Notes under the pieces: generated by a model | What the model was told of the DNA's origin: nothing | The model's input: only the letters and a program-made list of their open reading frames with translations | Databases searched by the model: none | Translations under genes and position numbers: made by a program | Part shown: in pieces, positions 1 through 8,258 of the stretch | Position numbering within the stretch: the stretch's first letter is position 1 | How the letters are laid out: every line of letters starts with the position of its first letter | Source of the DNA: Pseudomonas sp. LD120 | GTDB lineage: Bacteria > Pseudomonadota > Gammaproteobacteria > Pseudomonadales > Pseudomonadaceae | Direction: 5' to 3' | Length of the DNA stretch: 64,000 nucleotides | NCBI RefSeq assembly: GCF_009861525.1 | Contig: NZ_WVHL01000005.1 | Location: 1,178,001 to 1,242,000, forward strand

Positions 1-588
1 GACCATGATCACGGTCTTGTTCAGCGCGCGCTGCATCTCGAAGAACTCGTTCTGGATCATCTCGCGGTTGATCGGGTCCACCGCGCCGAAGGGCTCGTCC
101 ATCAGCAGCAGCGGCGCATCCGCCGCCAGGGCGCGGATTACCCCGATGCGTTGCTGCTGGCCGCCGGACAGCTCCCGCGGATAGCGGTGCAGGTACTGCT
201 TGGGTTCGAGCTTGATCATGCTCATCAGCTCGCGGGCGCGGTCGTGGCATTTCTGTTTGTCCCAGCCCAGTAGCTTGGGCACCACCACGATGTTTTCCTC
301 GATGGTCATGTTGGGGAACAGGCCGATCTGCTGGATCACGTAGCCGATGTTGCGGCGCAGGGTCACTTCATCCAGGCCGGTGGTGTCCTCGCCGTTGATC
401 AGCACCTTGCCCGAGCTGGGCATGATCAGGCGGTTGATCATTTTCAGCGTGGTGCTTTTGCCGCAGCCGGACGGCCCGAGGAACACGCAAATTTCGCCTT
501 CATTGACGGTCAGGCTTACCGAGTCGACGGCGGTGATGATCTTGCCGTTGCTGTGAAAGGTCTTGGTCAGGTTTTGCAGTTCGATCAT
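1..588 (-). CDS. Quaternary-amine (glycine betaine/choline/carnitine-type) ABC importer ATPase, partial
   Basis: Nucleotide-binding subunit of an OpuC/OsmU-type osmoprotectant importer, acting on the cytoplasmic face. The first 196 codons are visible and the reading frame runs off the left edge of the window. It starts with MIELQNLTKTF, then a Walker A (GPSGCGKST), a Q-loop region, the signature LSGGQQQR and Walker B LLLMDEPFGAVD, so the ATPase core is intact. The ATG overlaps the stop of the upstream permease gene by 4 bases (ATGA), which implies translational coupling. The OpuCA/OsmV class is inferred from the neighbours (two BPD permeases and an OsmX-like binding protein). The substrate is not proven. 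The C-terminal CBS domains usual for OpuCA lie outside the window. Confidence 0.9.
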   Translation of the reverse strand, partial: MIELQNLTKTFHSNGKIITAVDSVSLTVNEGEICVFLGPSGCGKSTTLKMINRLIMPSSGKVLINGEDTTGLDEVTLRRNIGYVIQQIGLFPNMTIEENIVVVPKLLGWDKQKCHDRARELMSMIKLEPKQYLHRYPRELSGGQQQRIGVIRALAADAPLLLMDEPFGAVDPINREMIQNEFFEMQRALNKTVIMV

Positions 589-1253
589 TTCAGGAGTCCT
601 TTTGGAGTCAGGCCTTTTGGTGTCAGCGAGCGTTGCAGCCATTGCAGGAGCAGGTCGGCGAAGATGGCCAGGAGACTGACCAGCACCGCGCCGACGATCA
701 GCATCGACATGTCGCTGCGGCTGATGGACGCCAGAATGAGTACGCCCAGGCCGCCGGCGCCAATGGTGGCGGCGATGGTCATGACACCGATGTTCATCAC
801 TACCGCGGTACGCACCCCGGCGAGGATCACCGGCACCGCGATCGGCAACTCGACCATGCGCAGGCGCTGGCCGAAGGTCATGCCGATGCCGCGGGCGGCT
901 TCGCGGATGCCCGGCTCGACGCCGGTCAGCGCCAGGTAGGTGTTGCGCATGATCGGCAGCAGCGAATAGAGGAACACCGCCGTGATGGCCGGCAGTGGGC
1001 CCAGGCCCTGGCCGAACTTGGAGTAGAACGGCAGCAGCAGGCCGAACAGGGCGATGGACGGGATGGTCAGCAACACCGTGGCGCTGGCCTGTAGCGGGCC
1101 GGCCAGGGTCGGAAAGCGGGTCATCAGAATGCCCAGGGGCACGCCGAAGACAATCGCGAGGGTCACGGCGATGCCCACCAGGGTGATGTGCTGCCAGGTC
1201 AGGTGCAGGACCTGGGCCCAATCGAGATGGGAAAAGGCGGTTAAAAATTCCAT
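585..1253 (-). CDS. OpuC/OsmU-type ABC importer permease
   Basis: Inner-membrane permease of 222 residues, the normal size for OpuCB/OpuCD or OsmW/OsmY proteins. The sequence is a run of hydrophobic helices with the BPD-transport EAA region (around residues 133-152, including the IREAARGIGMTFGQ stretch), which docks on the ATPase. The ATG is preceded by GAGGAG at 5 bases, so the start is secure. It is the third gene of a four-gene operon: it begins 15 bases after the binding-protein gene and overlaps the ATPase gene by 4 bases. Having two permeases around one binding protein matches heteromeric quaternary-amine importers. The transported compound (glycine betaine, choline, carnitine) cannot be read from the sequence. 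Confidence 0.9.
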   Translation of the reverse strand: MEFLTAFSHLDWAQVLHLTWQHITLVGIAVTLAIVFGVPLGILMTRFPTLAGPLQASATVLLTIPSIALFGLLLPFYSKFGQGLGPLPAITAVFLYSLLPIMRNTYLALTGVEPGIREAARGIGMTFGQRLRMVELPIAVPVILAGVRTAVVMNIGVMTIAATIGAGGLGVLILASISRSDMSMLIVGAVLVSLLAIFADLLLQWLQRSLTPKGLTPKGLLK

Positions 1254-1268
1254 GACTTCTCCTCTTTA

Positions 1269-2162
1269 TTAGTTGATCGGGTGTTGGCGCAGGAAGTCTG
1301 CGGCCACGGCGGATGGGCTTTGATGATCAACATCGACCCGGGCATTGAGCTGGCGCATGGTCTGGTCGTCGAACAGCTCGGCCAGGGGCTTGAGATCGGC
1401 GGCCAGTCGCGGGTTGGCGTCGAGCACCGCCTGGCGCACCACGGGCGCTGCGGTGTAGTCGGGGAAGTAGTGTCGATCGTCGGCCAGCAACTTGAGATTG
1501 AAGGCACTCAGACGGCCGTCGGTGGTGTACACCAGGCCGGCGAATACCTGGCCGTTGCGCAAGGCGGTGTAGACCAGGCCGGCGTCCATCTGGCGGATGT
1601 TGCTGCGGGTCAGGTTCAGCCGGTAGCTCTGGACCAAGCCGTCCAGGCCGTCGGAGCGGTTGGCGAACTCGGTGTCCAGGGCCACCAGATGGTGCGGGTC
1701 CTGCTCGTTGTCGAGGGCCTTTTTCAGGTCGCTGATGGTGTTGATCTGTGGGTACTGCTGGGCAATTTTCTGTGGCAGGGCCAGGGCGTAGGTGTTGCTG
1801 AACCTTGAAGGGGTCAGCCAGGTCAGGCCTTTTTCCGCGTCCAGTTGTTTAACCCGGGCGTAGGATTGTGTGCTGTCGAGTTTTTCGCTGACATGGTTGT
1901 AGGCCACCAACGACACTCCGGTGTATTCCCAAAGCAAGTCCAACTGGCCGCTTTCCTGGGCGCTGCGGGCCAGATTGCTGCCCAGGCCGCCGGTGATGTG
2001 GGTGTCGTAGCCCTTGCTGTTGAGGTATTGCGAGGTGATTTGCGCCAGCAGGGTCTGTTCGGTGAAGACCCGGGCGCCAATGCGGATCAGCGGTTTGTCC
2101 GCCGCGTGGGCCAGTCCCGCGAGCAGCAGGACGCAGCCGAGTATCAGGCTTGTTTTTTTCAT
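1269..2162 (-). CDS. OpuCC/OsmX-like quaternary-amine substrate-binding protein
   Basis: Periplasmic receptor of about 297 residues for the importer. It begins MKKTSLILG, with a typical signal peptide ending near AHAADKP. The mature part has the OpuAC-type beginning (IRIGARVFTEQ) and family motifs such as GGLGSNLARSAQESGQLDLLW. An upstream ATG at 2168 is in frame, but the TAGGA element sits 1 base before it and about 7 bases before the ATG at 2162, so 2162 is preferred; longer in-frame extensions have no ribosome site. It lies between the two permease genes. The ligand is inferred to be a quaternary amine from the family. Confidence 0.9.
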   Translation of the reverse strand: MKKTSLILGCVLLLAGLAHAADKPLIRIGARVFTEQTLLAQITSQYLNSKGYDTHITGGLGSNLARSAQESGQLDLLWEYTGVSLVAYNHVSEKLDSTQSYARVKQLDAEKGLTWLTPSRFSNTYALALPQKIAQQYPQINTISDLKKALDNEQDPHHLVALDTEFANRSDGLDGLVQSYRLNLTRSNIRQMDAGLVYTALRNGQVFAGLVYTTDGRLSAFNLKLLADDRHYFPDYTAAPVVRQAVLDANPRLAADLKPLAELFDDQTMRQLNARVDVDHQSPSAVAADFLRQHPIN

Positions 2163-2181
2163 GTTCATTCCTAGGCGGGGG

Positions 2182-2898
2182 CTAAGACGGGCGCAGGCCA
2201 CGTTCCAGCCAGAGGCGGCTGGCCAGGGTCACCAGGCCGTCGAGAAGCAAGGCCAGCAGGGCGGTACAGGCCGCGCCGAGCAGCAGTTGGGGCTGATTGT
2301 TCAGGGCAATACCGGGGAAGATCAGGCTGCCCAGGCTGTTGGCGCCGATCAGAAACGCCAGGGGCGCGGTGCCGACGTTGATTGCCAGGGCCACTCGCAC
2401 GCCGCCGATGATGATCGGCACGGCGTTGGGCAGTTCGACGTTCCACAGCACCTGGCGCGGTGTCATGCCGATGCCGACGGCGGCTTCTTTGAGTGAGCCC
2501 TGGACGTTTTTCAGGGCTTCAAAGGTGTTGCGCACGATGGGCAGCAAGGAGGCGAGGAACAGCGCGAAGACGGCCGGACCACTGCCGATGCCGAGAATGC
2601 CCAGGGCGATGGCCAGTACGGCCAGTGGGGGAACGGTGTTGCCGATGTTGAACACTTGCATGAAGCGTTCGGCGCGCCCGACCATCGCTTCGCGGCTGAG
2701 GAAGATGCCAGTGGGGATGCCTACCACCAGCGCGGCGAGCATGGACGCCAGGACCAGGAACAGATGAGCTTGCAGGTAGAACCACAGATCGTCGCGGTAG
2801 TGTTCGATCGTACTGATGCCGATCCAGTGGATCAGCAGGGCCAGGAGGGCGATGACCGCAACCCCTCCTATCAGCCCTTTGCCATAGCGAATAGCCAC
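2182..2898 (-). CDS. OpuC/OsmU-type ABC importer permease, first gene of operon
   Basis: Second inner-membrane permease of the importer, about 238 residues, with a GTG start. The GTG at 2898 is preceded by AGGAG at 8 bases and gives the usual N-terminus (AIRYGKGLIGG then a hydrophobic helix). The open frame extends to 3024 but the added 42 residues are Pro/Ala/Arg-rich and unlike the family. The EAA-like loop around GSLKEAAVGIGMTPRQ supports docking to the ATPase. It is the promoter-proximal gene; the binding-protein gene follows after 19 bases. The gene order permease-receptor-permease-ATPase differs from classic opuCABCD. Confidence 0.88.
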   Translation of the reverse strand: MAIRYGKGLIGGVAVIALLALLIHWIGISTIEHYRDDLWFYLQAHLFLVLASMLAALVVGIPTGIFLSREAMVGRAERFMQVFNIGNTVPPLAVLAIALGILGIGSGPAVFALFLASLLPIVRNTFEALKNVQGSLKEAAVGIGMTPRQVLWNVELPNAVPIIIGGVRVALAINVGTAPLAFLIGANSLGSLIFPGIALNNQPQLLLGAACTALLALLLDGLVTLASRLWLERGLRPS

Positions 2899-3248
2899 AG
2901 GCGGACTCCTTTGTGTCGGTCGGCGTGCACCTTCTGGTGTGGCAAGGCCATTGCTGGCTGCCGAGAACGTGCGCGCGAGAAGCAGCTCGTCGAGTGCCGG
3001 CAAAGCGGCAGGTGAGCGAGCCATGAGCGCGGCTTCGTCAAGCTAACTTACTGATATTTAAGCCCCTGACGACAGCGCGTGGCAGGGGAGTGGACGTCTC
3101 CGCTTTTTAAAAGGTTCCATAATTGACAGCAGATGGCCACCGTTTATCTGCTGCACGGTGGCCAGGAGGGCGGGGGGAGCGGTGGCCCGCGGGGCGTTGT
3201 CTGAGCTATAATCTGCGCCCTTTTTTGATCACCGCCAGGCGATTTCCC
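2899..3248. promoter_or_regulatory. Divergent intergenic region; prfC promoter -10 at 3207-3212
   Basis: 350-base gap between the importer operon (minus) and prfC (plus). A perfect TATAAT lies at 3207-3212 on the plus strand, about 37 bases before the prfC ATG at 3249, but no good -35 hexamer is found 16-18 bases upstream. The reading frame open upstream of prfC crosses this element, which argues for the start at 3249. No coding sequence or clear operator for the importer operon was seen in the rest of the gap. Confidence 0.5.
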
Positions 3249-4832
3249 ATGACCCAACAGGCCGCCGAAGTCGCGAAACGCCGCACTTTCGCCATTATTT
3301 CCCACCCGGATGCGGGTAAGACCACCATCACCGAAAAGCTCTTGCTGATGGGCAAGGCCATTGCCGTGGCGGGTACCGTCAAATCGCGTAAGTCCGACCG
3401 TCACGCCACCTCCGACTGGATGGAGATGGAGAAGCAACGGGGTATTTCCATTACCACCTCGGTCATGCAGTTCCCCTATCGTGACCACATGGTCAACCTG
3501 CTGGACACCCCGGGCCACGAAGACTTCTCCGAAGACACCTATCGCACCCTGACCGCCGTGGACTCGGCGCTGATGGTGCTCGACGGCGGTAAAGGGGTAG
3601 AGCCACGGACCATCGCCCTGATGGATGTCTGCCGCCTGCGGGACACGCCGATTGTCAGCTTCATCAACAAACTCGACCGCGACATTCGTGATCCGATCGA
3701 GCTGCTGGACGAAATCGAGGCGGTGCTGAAGATCAAGGCCGCGCCCATTACCTGGCCGATCGGTTGCTACCGCGACTTCAAGGGCGTGTATCACCTGGCG
3801 GGCGACTACATCATCGTCTACACCCCGGGCCACGGCCATGAACGCACTGAAACCAAAATCATCGAGAAACTCGATTCCGATGAAGCCCGTGCCCACTTGG
3901 GTGACGAGTACGAGCGTTTCATCGAGCAACTGGAACTGGTGCAGGGCGCCTGCCATGAGTTCAACCAGCAGGAGTTCCTCGATGGCCAGTTGACCCCGGT
4001 GTTCTTCGGTACCGCGTTGGGCAACTTCGGTGTCGATCACGTCCTCGATGCGGTGGTGGACTGGGCGCCGCTGCCGCTGCCCCGTAAAGCCAATGAACGT
4101 ACCGTGGCGCCGCAGGAAGAAAAGTTCAGCGGTTTCGTGTTCAAGATCCAAGCGAACATGGACCCCAAGCACCGCGACCGGATCGCCTTCATGCGCATCT
4201 GTTCGGGCAAGTACGAGAAGGGCATGAAGATGCGCCACGTGCGCACCGGCAAGGACTTGCGTATCGGCGACGCCCTGACCTTTTTCTCTTCCGAGCGTGA
4301 ACAGCTGGAAGAGGCCTATGCCGGCGACATCATCGGTCTGCACAACCACGGCACCATCCAGATTGGCGATACCTTCACTGAAGGCGAAGTCCTGGGCTTC
4401 ACGGGGATCCCGCACTTCGCTCCGGAACTGTTCCGTCGCGTGCGCCTGAAGGACCCGCTCAAGTCCAAGCAACTGCGCCAAGGCCTGCAACAGCTGGCCG
4501 AAGAGGGCGCGACCCAGGTGTTTTTCCCGGAGCGCAGCAACGACATCATTCTCGGCGCCGTCGGTGTGCTGCAGTTCGATGTGGTGGCCAGCCGCCTGAA
4601 GGAGGAATACAAGGTGGAGTGCTCCTACGAGCCGATCACCGTGTGGTCCGCCCGCTGGATCGAGTGCGGCGACAAGAAGAAGCTGGAAGAGTTTTCCAAC
4701 AAGGCGGTGGAGAACCTGGCGTTGGACGGCGGTGGTCACCTGACCTACCTGGCGCCGACCCGGGTCAACCTGGCGTTGATGGAAGAGCGCTGGCCGGACG
4801 TGAAATTCCGCGCCACCCGCGAACATCACTGA
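3249..4832 (+). CDS. prfC: Peptide chain release factor 3 (RF3)
   Basis: Translational GTPase of 527 residues that recycles RF1/RF2 from the ribosome after termination. The N-terminal G domain shows HPDAGKTTITEKLL (P-loop), switch II DTPGHEDFSEDTYR and the NKLD guanine-specificity motif. Further along are the domain II beta-barrel and the RF3-specific C-terminal domain. The length matches the E. coli protein. The ATG at 3249 gives the expected MTQQAAEVAKRRTFAIISHPDAGK-type start; the longer frame from 3123 overlaps the -10 element and is not homologous. The gene is transcribed alone and is followed by a strong terminator. Confidence 0.97.
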   Translation: MTQQAAEVAKRRTFAIISHPDAGKTTITEKLLLMGKAIAVAGTVKSRKSDRHATSDWMEMEKQRGISITTSVMQFPYRDHMVNLLDTPGHEDFSEDTYRTLTAVDSALMVLDGGKGVEPRTIALMDVCRLRDTPIVSFINKLDRDIRDPIELLDEIEAVLKIKAAPITWPIGCYRDFKGVYHLAGDYIIVYTPGHGHERTETKIIEKLDSDEARAHLGDEYERFIEQLELVQGACHEFNQQEFLDGQLTPVFFGTALGNFGVDHVLDAVVDWAPLPLPRKANERTVAPQEEKFSGFVFKIQANMDPKHRDRIAFMRICSGKYEKGMKMRHVRTGKDLRIGDALTFFSSEREQLEEAYAGDIIGLHNHGTIQIGDTFTEGEVLGFTGIPHFAPELFRRVRLKDPLKSKQLRQGLQQLAEEGATQVFFPERSNDIILGAVGVLQFDVVASRLKEEYKVECSYEPITVWSARWIECGDKKKLEEFSNKAVENLALDGGGHLTYLAPTRVNLALMEERWPDVKFRATREHH

Positions 4833-4851
4833 GTTCGCCGGCAACACCCCA

Positions 4852-4882
4852 AGCCCCGCTGTGCAGACAGCGGGGCTTTTTT
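4852..4882 (+). terminator. Rho-independent terminator after prfC
   Basis: Perfect 11-bp stem (4852-4862 pairing with 4867-4877) with a GCAG tetraloop. The stem's last base begins a T-run reaching 4882. It lies 20 bases after the prfC stop and isolates prfC from the small gene downstream. Confidence 0.93.
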
Positions 4883-5039
4883 GTACCCGGCGCCGTACAG
4901 GCTGGCCACAGGGGCGCCGTTAGTCGTCTGCATTCTGGAAAAACCGCGCCATCGGGGCTAGGTTTCAGGCAGTGCCGTGGCTGTCGCAAAGGCGCAGGCG
5001 CGGCCTTCGATGATTCACCTGTGAAGGATGGAATCGGCT

Positions 5040-5282
5040 ATGACTATTTTCCAACGCACGCTGTTGCTGATCAAAGTGCTGCTGGTGCTGTCGCTTGGAA
5101 CCCCAGCGGCCTGGGCCCATAACCTGTTGGACGTCAAGGAACCGGGCGTTTCGTCGAGTCAGCATGAACCGGTGCAGATGTTTGCCACGTCTGAGTCTGA
5201 GCCGAGGGATGAAGGTCAGGAAGGTCGTTCGGGGGATGATGATCAGATTGCTGAAAAGGATGCTGGCGAACGTCAGGGCTGA
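5040..5282 (+). CDS. Small predicted secreted acidic protein, function unknown
   Basis: 80-residue product. Residues 1-26 form a clear signal peptide (MTIFQRTLL, hydrophobic core, AWA before cleavage). The mature part of about 54 residues is hydrophilic and rich in Glu, Asp, Ser and Gln with no Cys or motif. An in-frame ATG at 5028 has its Shine-Dalgarno touching it, so 5040 is chosen, with AAGGA about 12 bases upstream; spacing is long and the start is not certain. It is a single gene between the prfC terminator and its own terminator at 5348-5380. Not recognised as a named family; likely periplasmic. Confidence 0.6.
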   Translation: MTIFQRTLLLIKVLLVLSLGTPAAWAHNLLDVKEPGVSSSQHEPVQMFATSESEPRDEGQEGRSGDDDQIAEKDAGERQG

Positions 5283-5296
5283 CAGAAAACCCCTCG

Positions 5297-5321
5297 CGAC
5301 CGATTGATGCGCAATCGGTCG
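5297..5321. other. Perfect 10-bp stem-loop
   Basis: CGACCGATTG (5297-5306) pairs with CAATCGGTCG (5312-5321) around the loop ATGCG. It is flanked by CCCCT and AGGGG, which extend the foldback after a bulge. No T-run follows. It lies between the small secreted-protein gene and the terminator, so it is probably a 3'-UTR structure. Confidence 0.6.
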
Positions 5322-5347
5322 AAAGGGGTCGGTAGAACACGCTTGAG

Positions 5348-5380
5348 GCGCTCCCGGACAGGTTTCGGGAGCGCTTTTTT
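5348..5380 (+). terminator. Rho-independent terminator after the small secreted-protein gene
   Basis: GCGCTCCCG (5348-5356) pairs with CGGGAGCGC (5366-5374), loop GACAGGTTT, followed by six T residues on the plus strand. On the minus strand there is no T-run, so it does not terminate the converging dpp operon, whose last stop is at 5389. Confidence 0.9.
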
Positions 5381-5388
5381 CATGGGGC

Positions 5389-6357
5389 CTACACGAACTG
5401 CTCGGCGTAGTGGCAGGCCACCTGACGGTTGTCGAGCTGGCGCAAGGCTGGCTCTTCAGAGCTGCACCGCTCGGTGGCGTAGGGGCAGCGTTTGTGGAAC
5501 GCGCAGCCCGGTGGCGGGTTCAGCGGGTTGGGCAACTCGCCGACGATCTTGATCTTAGGTTTGTCCGGGTCGGGGTGAATGGTCGGGGTCGCCGACAGCA
5601 GTGCCTGGGTGTAGGGGTGCAGAGGGCGGTTGTAGATGTCCTCCTTGGGGCCCATTTCCACGGGGCGACCGAGGTACATCACCAACACCTGGTCGGCAAC
5701 GTGGCGTACCACCGCCAAGTTGTGGGAGATGAACACGTAGGCGGTGTTGAACTCCTGCTGCAGGTCCATGAACAGGTTCAGGACCTGGGCCTGGATCGAC
5801 ACGTCCAGGGCTGAGGTCGGCTCATCCGCCACCAGCACCTTGGGTTGCAGCATCATGGCCCGGGCCAGGGCGATGCGTTGGCGCTGACCGCCGGAAAACA
5901 TGTGCGGGTAGCGTTGGTAATGCTCGGGACGCAGCCCTACTTGCTTCATCATCGCCTGGACTTTCTCCCGGCGTTCGGCGGCCGACAGTTGCGTGTTGAT
6001 CAACAGCGGCTCGGCCAGTTGGTCACCAATTTTCTGCCGTGGATTGAGCGAGGCATAAGGGCTCTGGAATACCATCTGCACGTCTTTGCGCAGTTGCTTG
6101 CGCTGGGCCTTGTTGGCGCCGGCGACTTCCTGGCCGGCGATTTTCAGCGAGCCGGAGGAGGGCTCTTCGATCAACGTCAGGGCCCGGGCCAGGGTCGATT
6201 TGCCACAGCCGGATTCGCCTACCACGGCCAGGGTCTTGCCGGCCTCCAGTTCAAAAGACACGCCGTTGAGGGCGCGCACTGTGGCATGGCCCTTGAACAG
6301 GCCCCGGGACACTTCGTAGTGACGGGTCAGCTCGCGGGCGGTAAGAACGACGGCCAT
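5389..6357 (-). CDS. dppF: Dipeptide ABC importer ATPase DppF
   Basis: Cytoplasmic ATPase of 322 residues powering peptide import with DppD. Walker A GESGCGKST, signature FSGGQRQRIALARAM and Walker B VLVADEPTSALD are present. The C-terminal oligopeptide/dipeptide extension has the clustered cysteines (CAFHKRCPYATERC) typical of the family and often linked to an Fe-S site. It is the last gene of the operon. Its ATG overlaps the dppD stop by one base (TAATG), indicating coupling. No terminator with a T-tract was seen downstream on this strand. Confidence 0.95.
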   Translation of the reverse strand: MAVVLTARELTRHYEVSRGLFKGHATVRALNGVSFELEAGKTLAVVGESGCGKSTLARALTLIEEPSSGSLKIAGQEVAGANKAQRKQLRKDVQMVFQSPYASLNPRQKIGDQLAEPLLINTQLSAAERREKVQAMMKQVGLRPEHYQRYPHMFSGGQRQRIALARAMMLQPKVLVADEPTSALDVSIQAQVLNLFMDLQQEFNTAYVFISHNLAVVRHVADQVLVMYLGRPVEMGPKEDIYNRPLHPYTQALLSATPTIHPDPDKPKIKIVGELPNPLNPPPGCAFHKRCPYATERCSSEEPALRQLDNRQVACHYAEQFV

Positions 6358-7325
6358 TACGCCACCTCCTGATTGAGCGGGTAGAAGCAGCGCACCAGGC
6401 TGGCGGCTTGCGGATCAAGGCTGGGACGCTGTTGGCGGCAGTTGTCCTGGGCGTAGGGGCAGCGTGGCGACAATAGGCAACCCTGGGGCCGGTCGTAGCG
6501 CCCGGGGACGATGCCCGGCAAGGTCGAGAGGCGCGAGGCCCCCAGGCTGTGCTCGGGAATCGCTGCCAGCAGCGCTTCGCTGTAGGGGTGCGCGGGAATG
6601 TCGAACAACTGCGGCACCTGGCCCACTTCCACGGCTTGGCCGGCGTACATCACGCACACCCGCTGGGCGGTTTCGGCCACCACGGCGAGGTCGTGAGTGA
6701 TCAGCACCAGGCCCATGTTCTGCTCTTTCTGCAGGTTGAGCAGCAGCTCCATGATCTGCGCCTGGATGGTCACGTCCAGGGCGGTGGTGGGTTCGTCGGC
6801 GATCAGCAGCTTGGGTTCGCCGGCAATGGCCATGGCGATGGCCACTCGCTGGCTCATGCCGCCGGACAACTGGTGCGGGTAGGCGTCCATGCGGCTGGCG
6901 GCGCCGGGGATCTCGACCTTTTCCAACAGCTCGATGGCACGCTTGCGCGCGGCCTTGCCGGACATTTTCAGGTGCAGGCGCAGCACTTCCTCGATCTGGA
7001 AGCCCACGGTGTAGCTCGGGTTCAGCGCGGTCATCGGGTCCTGGAAAACCATGGCCAGGTCCTTGCCGACGACCTGCCGGCGCTGGCGGTCGCTGAGTTT
7101 GAGCATGTCGCGACCGTCGAAGTTGAGCGCGTCGGCGGTGACGATACCGGGGTGCTCGATCAGGCCCATCAGGGCCATCATGGTCACCGACTTGCCGGAG
7201 CCGGACTCGCCGACGATGGCCAGGACTTCGCCCTTGTCGACCTTGAGGTCGAGACCGTCCACCACTGGAACGGCCTTGGCGTCGCCGAAGCGAACATTGA
7301 GATTCTTGATTTCTAGCAGTGACAT
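6357..7325 (-). CDS. dppD: Dipeptide ABC importer ATPase DppD
   Basis: Second ATPase of the peptide importer, 322 residues. It has Walker A GESGSGKSV, signature LSGGMSQRVAIAMAI and Walker B LLIADEPTTALD. The C-terminal oligopeptide-binding extension includes CLLSPRCPYAQDNC. The ATG at 7325 has GAGGAG about 6 bases upstream; the open frame to 7370 runs into the dppC 3' end and has no ribosome site. It pairs with DppF to form the heterodimeric motor. Confidence 0.95.
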   Translation of the reverse strand: MSLLEIKNLNVRFGDAKAVPVVDGLDLKVDKGEVLAIVGESGSGKSVTMMALMGLIEHPGIVTADALNFDGRDMLKLSDRQRRQVVGKDLAMVFQDPMTALNPSYTVGFQIEEVLRLHLKMSGKAARKRAIELLEKVEIPGAASRMDAYPHQLSGGMSQRVAIAMAIAGEPKLLIADEPTTALDVTIQAQIMELLLNLQKEQNMGLVLITHDLAVVAETAQRVCVMYAGQAVEVGQVPQLFDIPAHPYSEALLAAIPEHSLGASRLSTLPGIVPGRYDRPQGCLLSPRCPYAQDNCRQQRPSLDPQAASLVRCFYPLNQEVA

Positions 7326-7335
7326 GGGAATCTCC

Positions 7336-8247
7336 TCAGGCGGCGTTCTTGAGTTTCGGGTCCAGCGCATCGCGCAGGCCGTCGCCCATTAGGTTGATTG
7401 CCAGCACGCTGAGCAAAATGGTCAGACCCGGCAGGCTCACCACCCACCAGGCGCGTTCGATGTAGTCCCGGGCCGAGGCCAGCATGGTGCCCCACTCAGG
7501 CGTTGGCGGCTGTACGCCAAGGCCGAGGAAGCCCAGGGCGGCGGCGTCGAGGATCGCCGAGGAGAAGCTCAGGGTGGCCTGCACGATCAGTGGTGCCATG
7601 CAGTTGGGCAGCACAGTGATGAACATCAGGCGCGGCAGGCTGGCGCCGGCCAGGCGGGCGGCGGTCACGTAGTCGCGGTTGAGCTCGCCCATCACCGCAG
7701 CGCGGGTCAGGCGCACGTAGGACGGCAGCGATACCACGGCAATGGCGATCACGGTGTTGATCAGGCCTGGGCCGAGGATGGCGACGATCGCCACCGCCAG
7801 CAGCAAGGACGGCAGGGCCAGCATGATGTCCATCAAGCGCATGATGGTCGGGCCCAGCAAACGCGGGAAGAACCCGGCGAACAGCCCCAGCAGGATGCCC
7901 GGGATCAGCGACATCACCACCGATGACAGGCCGATCAGCAGCGACAGGCGCGAGCCATGGATCAGGCGCGACAGCAAATCGCGCCCCAGTTCGTCGGTGC
8001 CCAGCAGGAACTGCATCTGCCCGCCTTCGAGCCAGACTGGCGGGGTCAGCAGGAAATCCCGGTACTGCTCGCTGGGGTTGTGCGGCGCCACCCAAGGGGC
8101 GAACAGTGCGCAGAACACGATCAACGACATGAACAGCAGGCCGGCCACGGCACCTTTGTTGCGGGAAAAGTGCTGCCAGAATTCTTTGTAAACGGACGGA
8201 TAGAGCAGGCTTTGATCGACTGCTACTGAAGAGTTTTGAGTGCTCAT
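7336..8247 (-). CDS. dppC: Dipeptide ABC importer permease DppC
   Basis: Inner-membrane permease of 303 residues. The N-terminal OppC-type segment with the first membrane helix (KGAVAGLLFMSLIVFCALFA) is followed by the periplasmic loop and five more helices. The EAA region (VTAARLAGASLPRLMF) contacts the ATPases. The start ATG is at 8247, 11 bases after the dppB stop; the ribosome site is weak, suggesting coupling to dppB. A much longer reading in the same frame, to 9006, is dppB read out of frame. Confidence 0.95.
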   Translation of the reverse strand: MSTQNSSVAVDQSLLYPSVYKEFWQHFSRNKGAVAGLLFMSLIVFCALFAPWVAPHNPSEQYRDFLLTPPVWLEGGQMQFLLGTDELGRDLLSRLIHGSRLSLLIGLSSVVMSLIPGILLGLFAGFFPRLLGPTIMRLMDIMLALPSLLLAVAIVAILGPGLINTVIAIAVVSLPSYVRLTRAAVMGELNRDYVTAARLAGASLPRLMFITVLPNCMAPLIVQATLSFSSAILDAAALGFLGLGVQPPTPEWGTMLASARDYIERAWWVVSLPGLTILLSVLAINLMGDGLRDALDPKLKNAA

Positions 8248-8258
8248 TAGTCTTGATC

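Noticed and set aside
3144..4847. 567-codon minus-strand frame across prfC
   Set aside because: Same type of high-GC shadow; prfC is unambiguous and the antisense product is low complexity with no domain.
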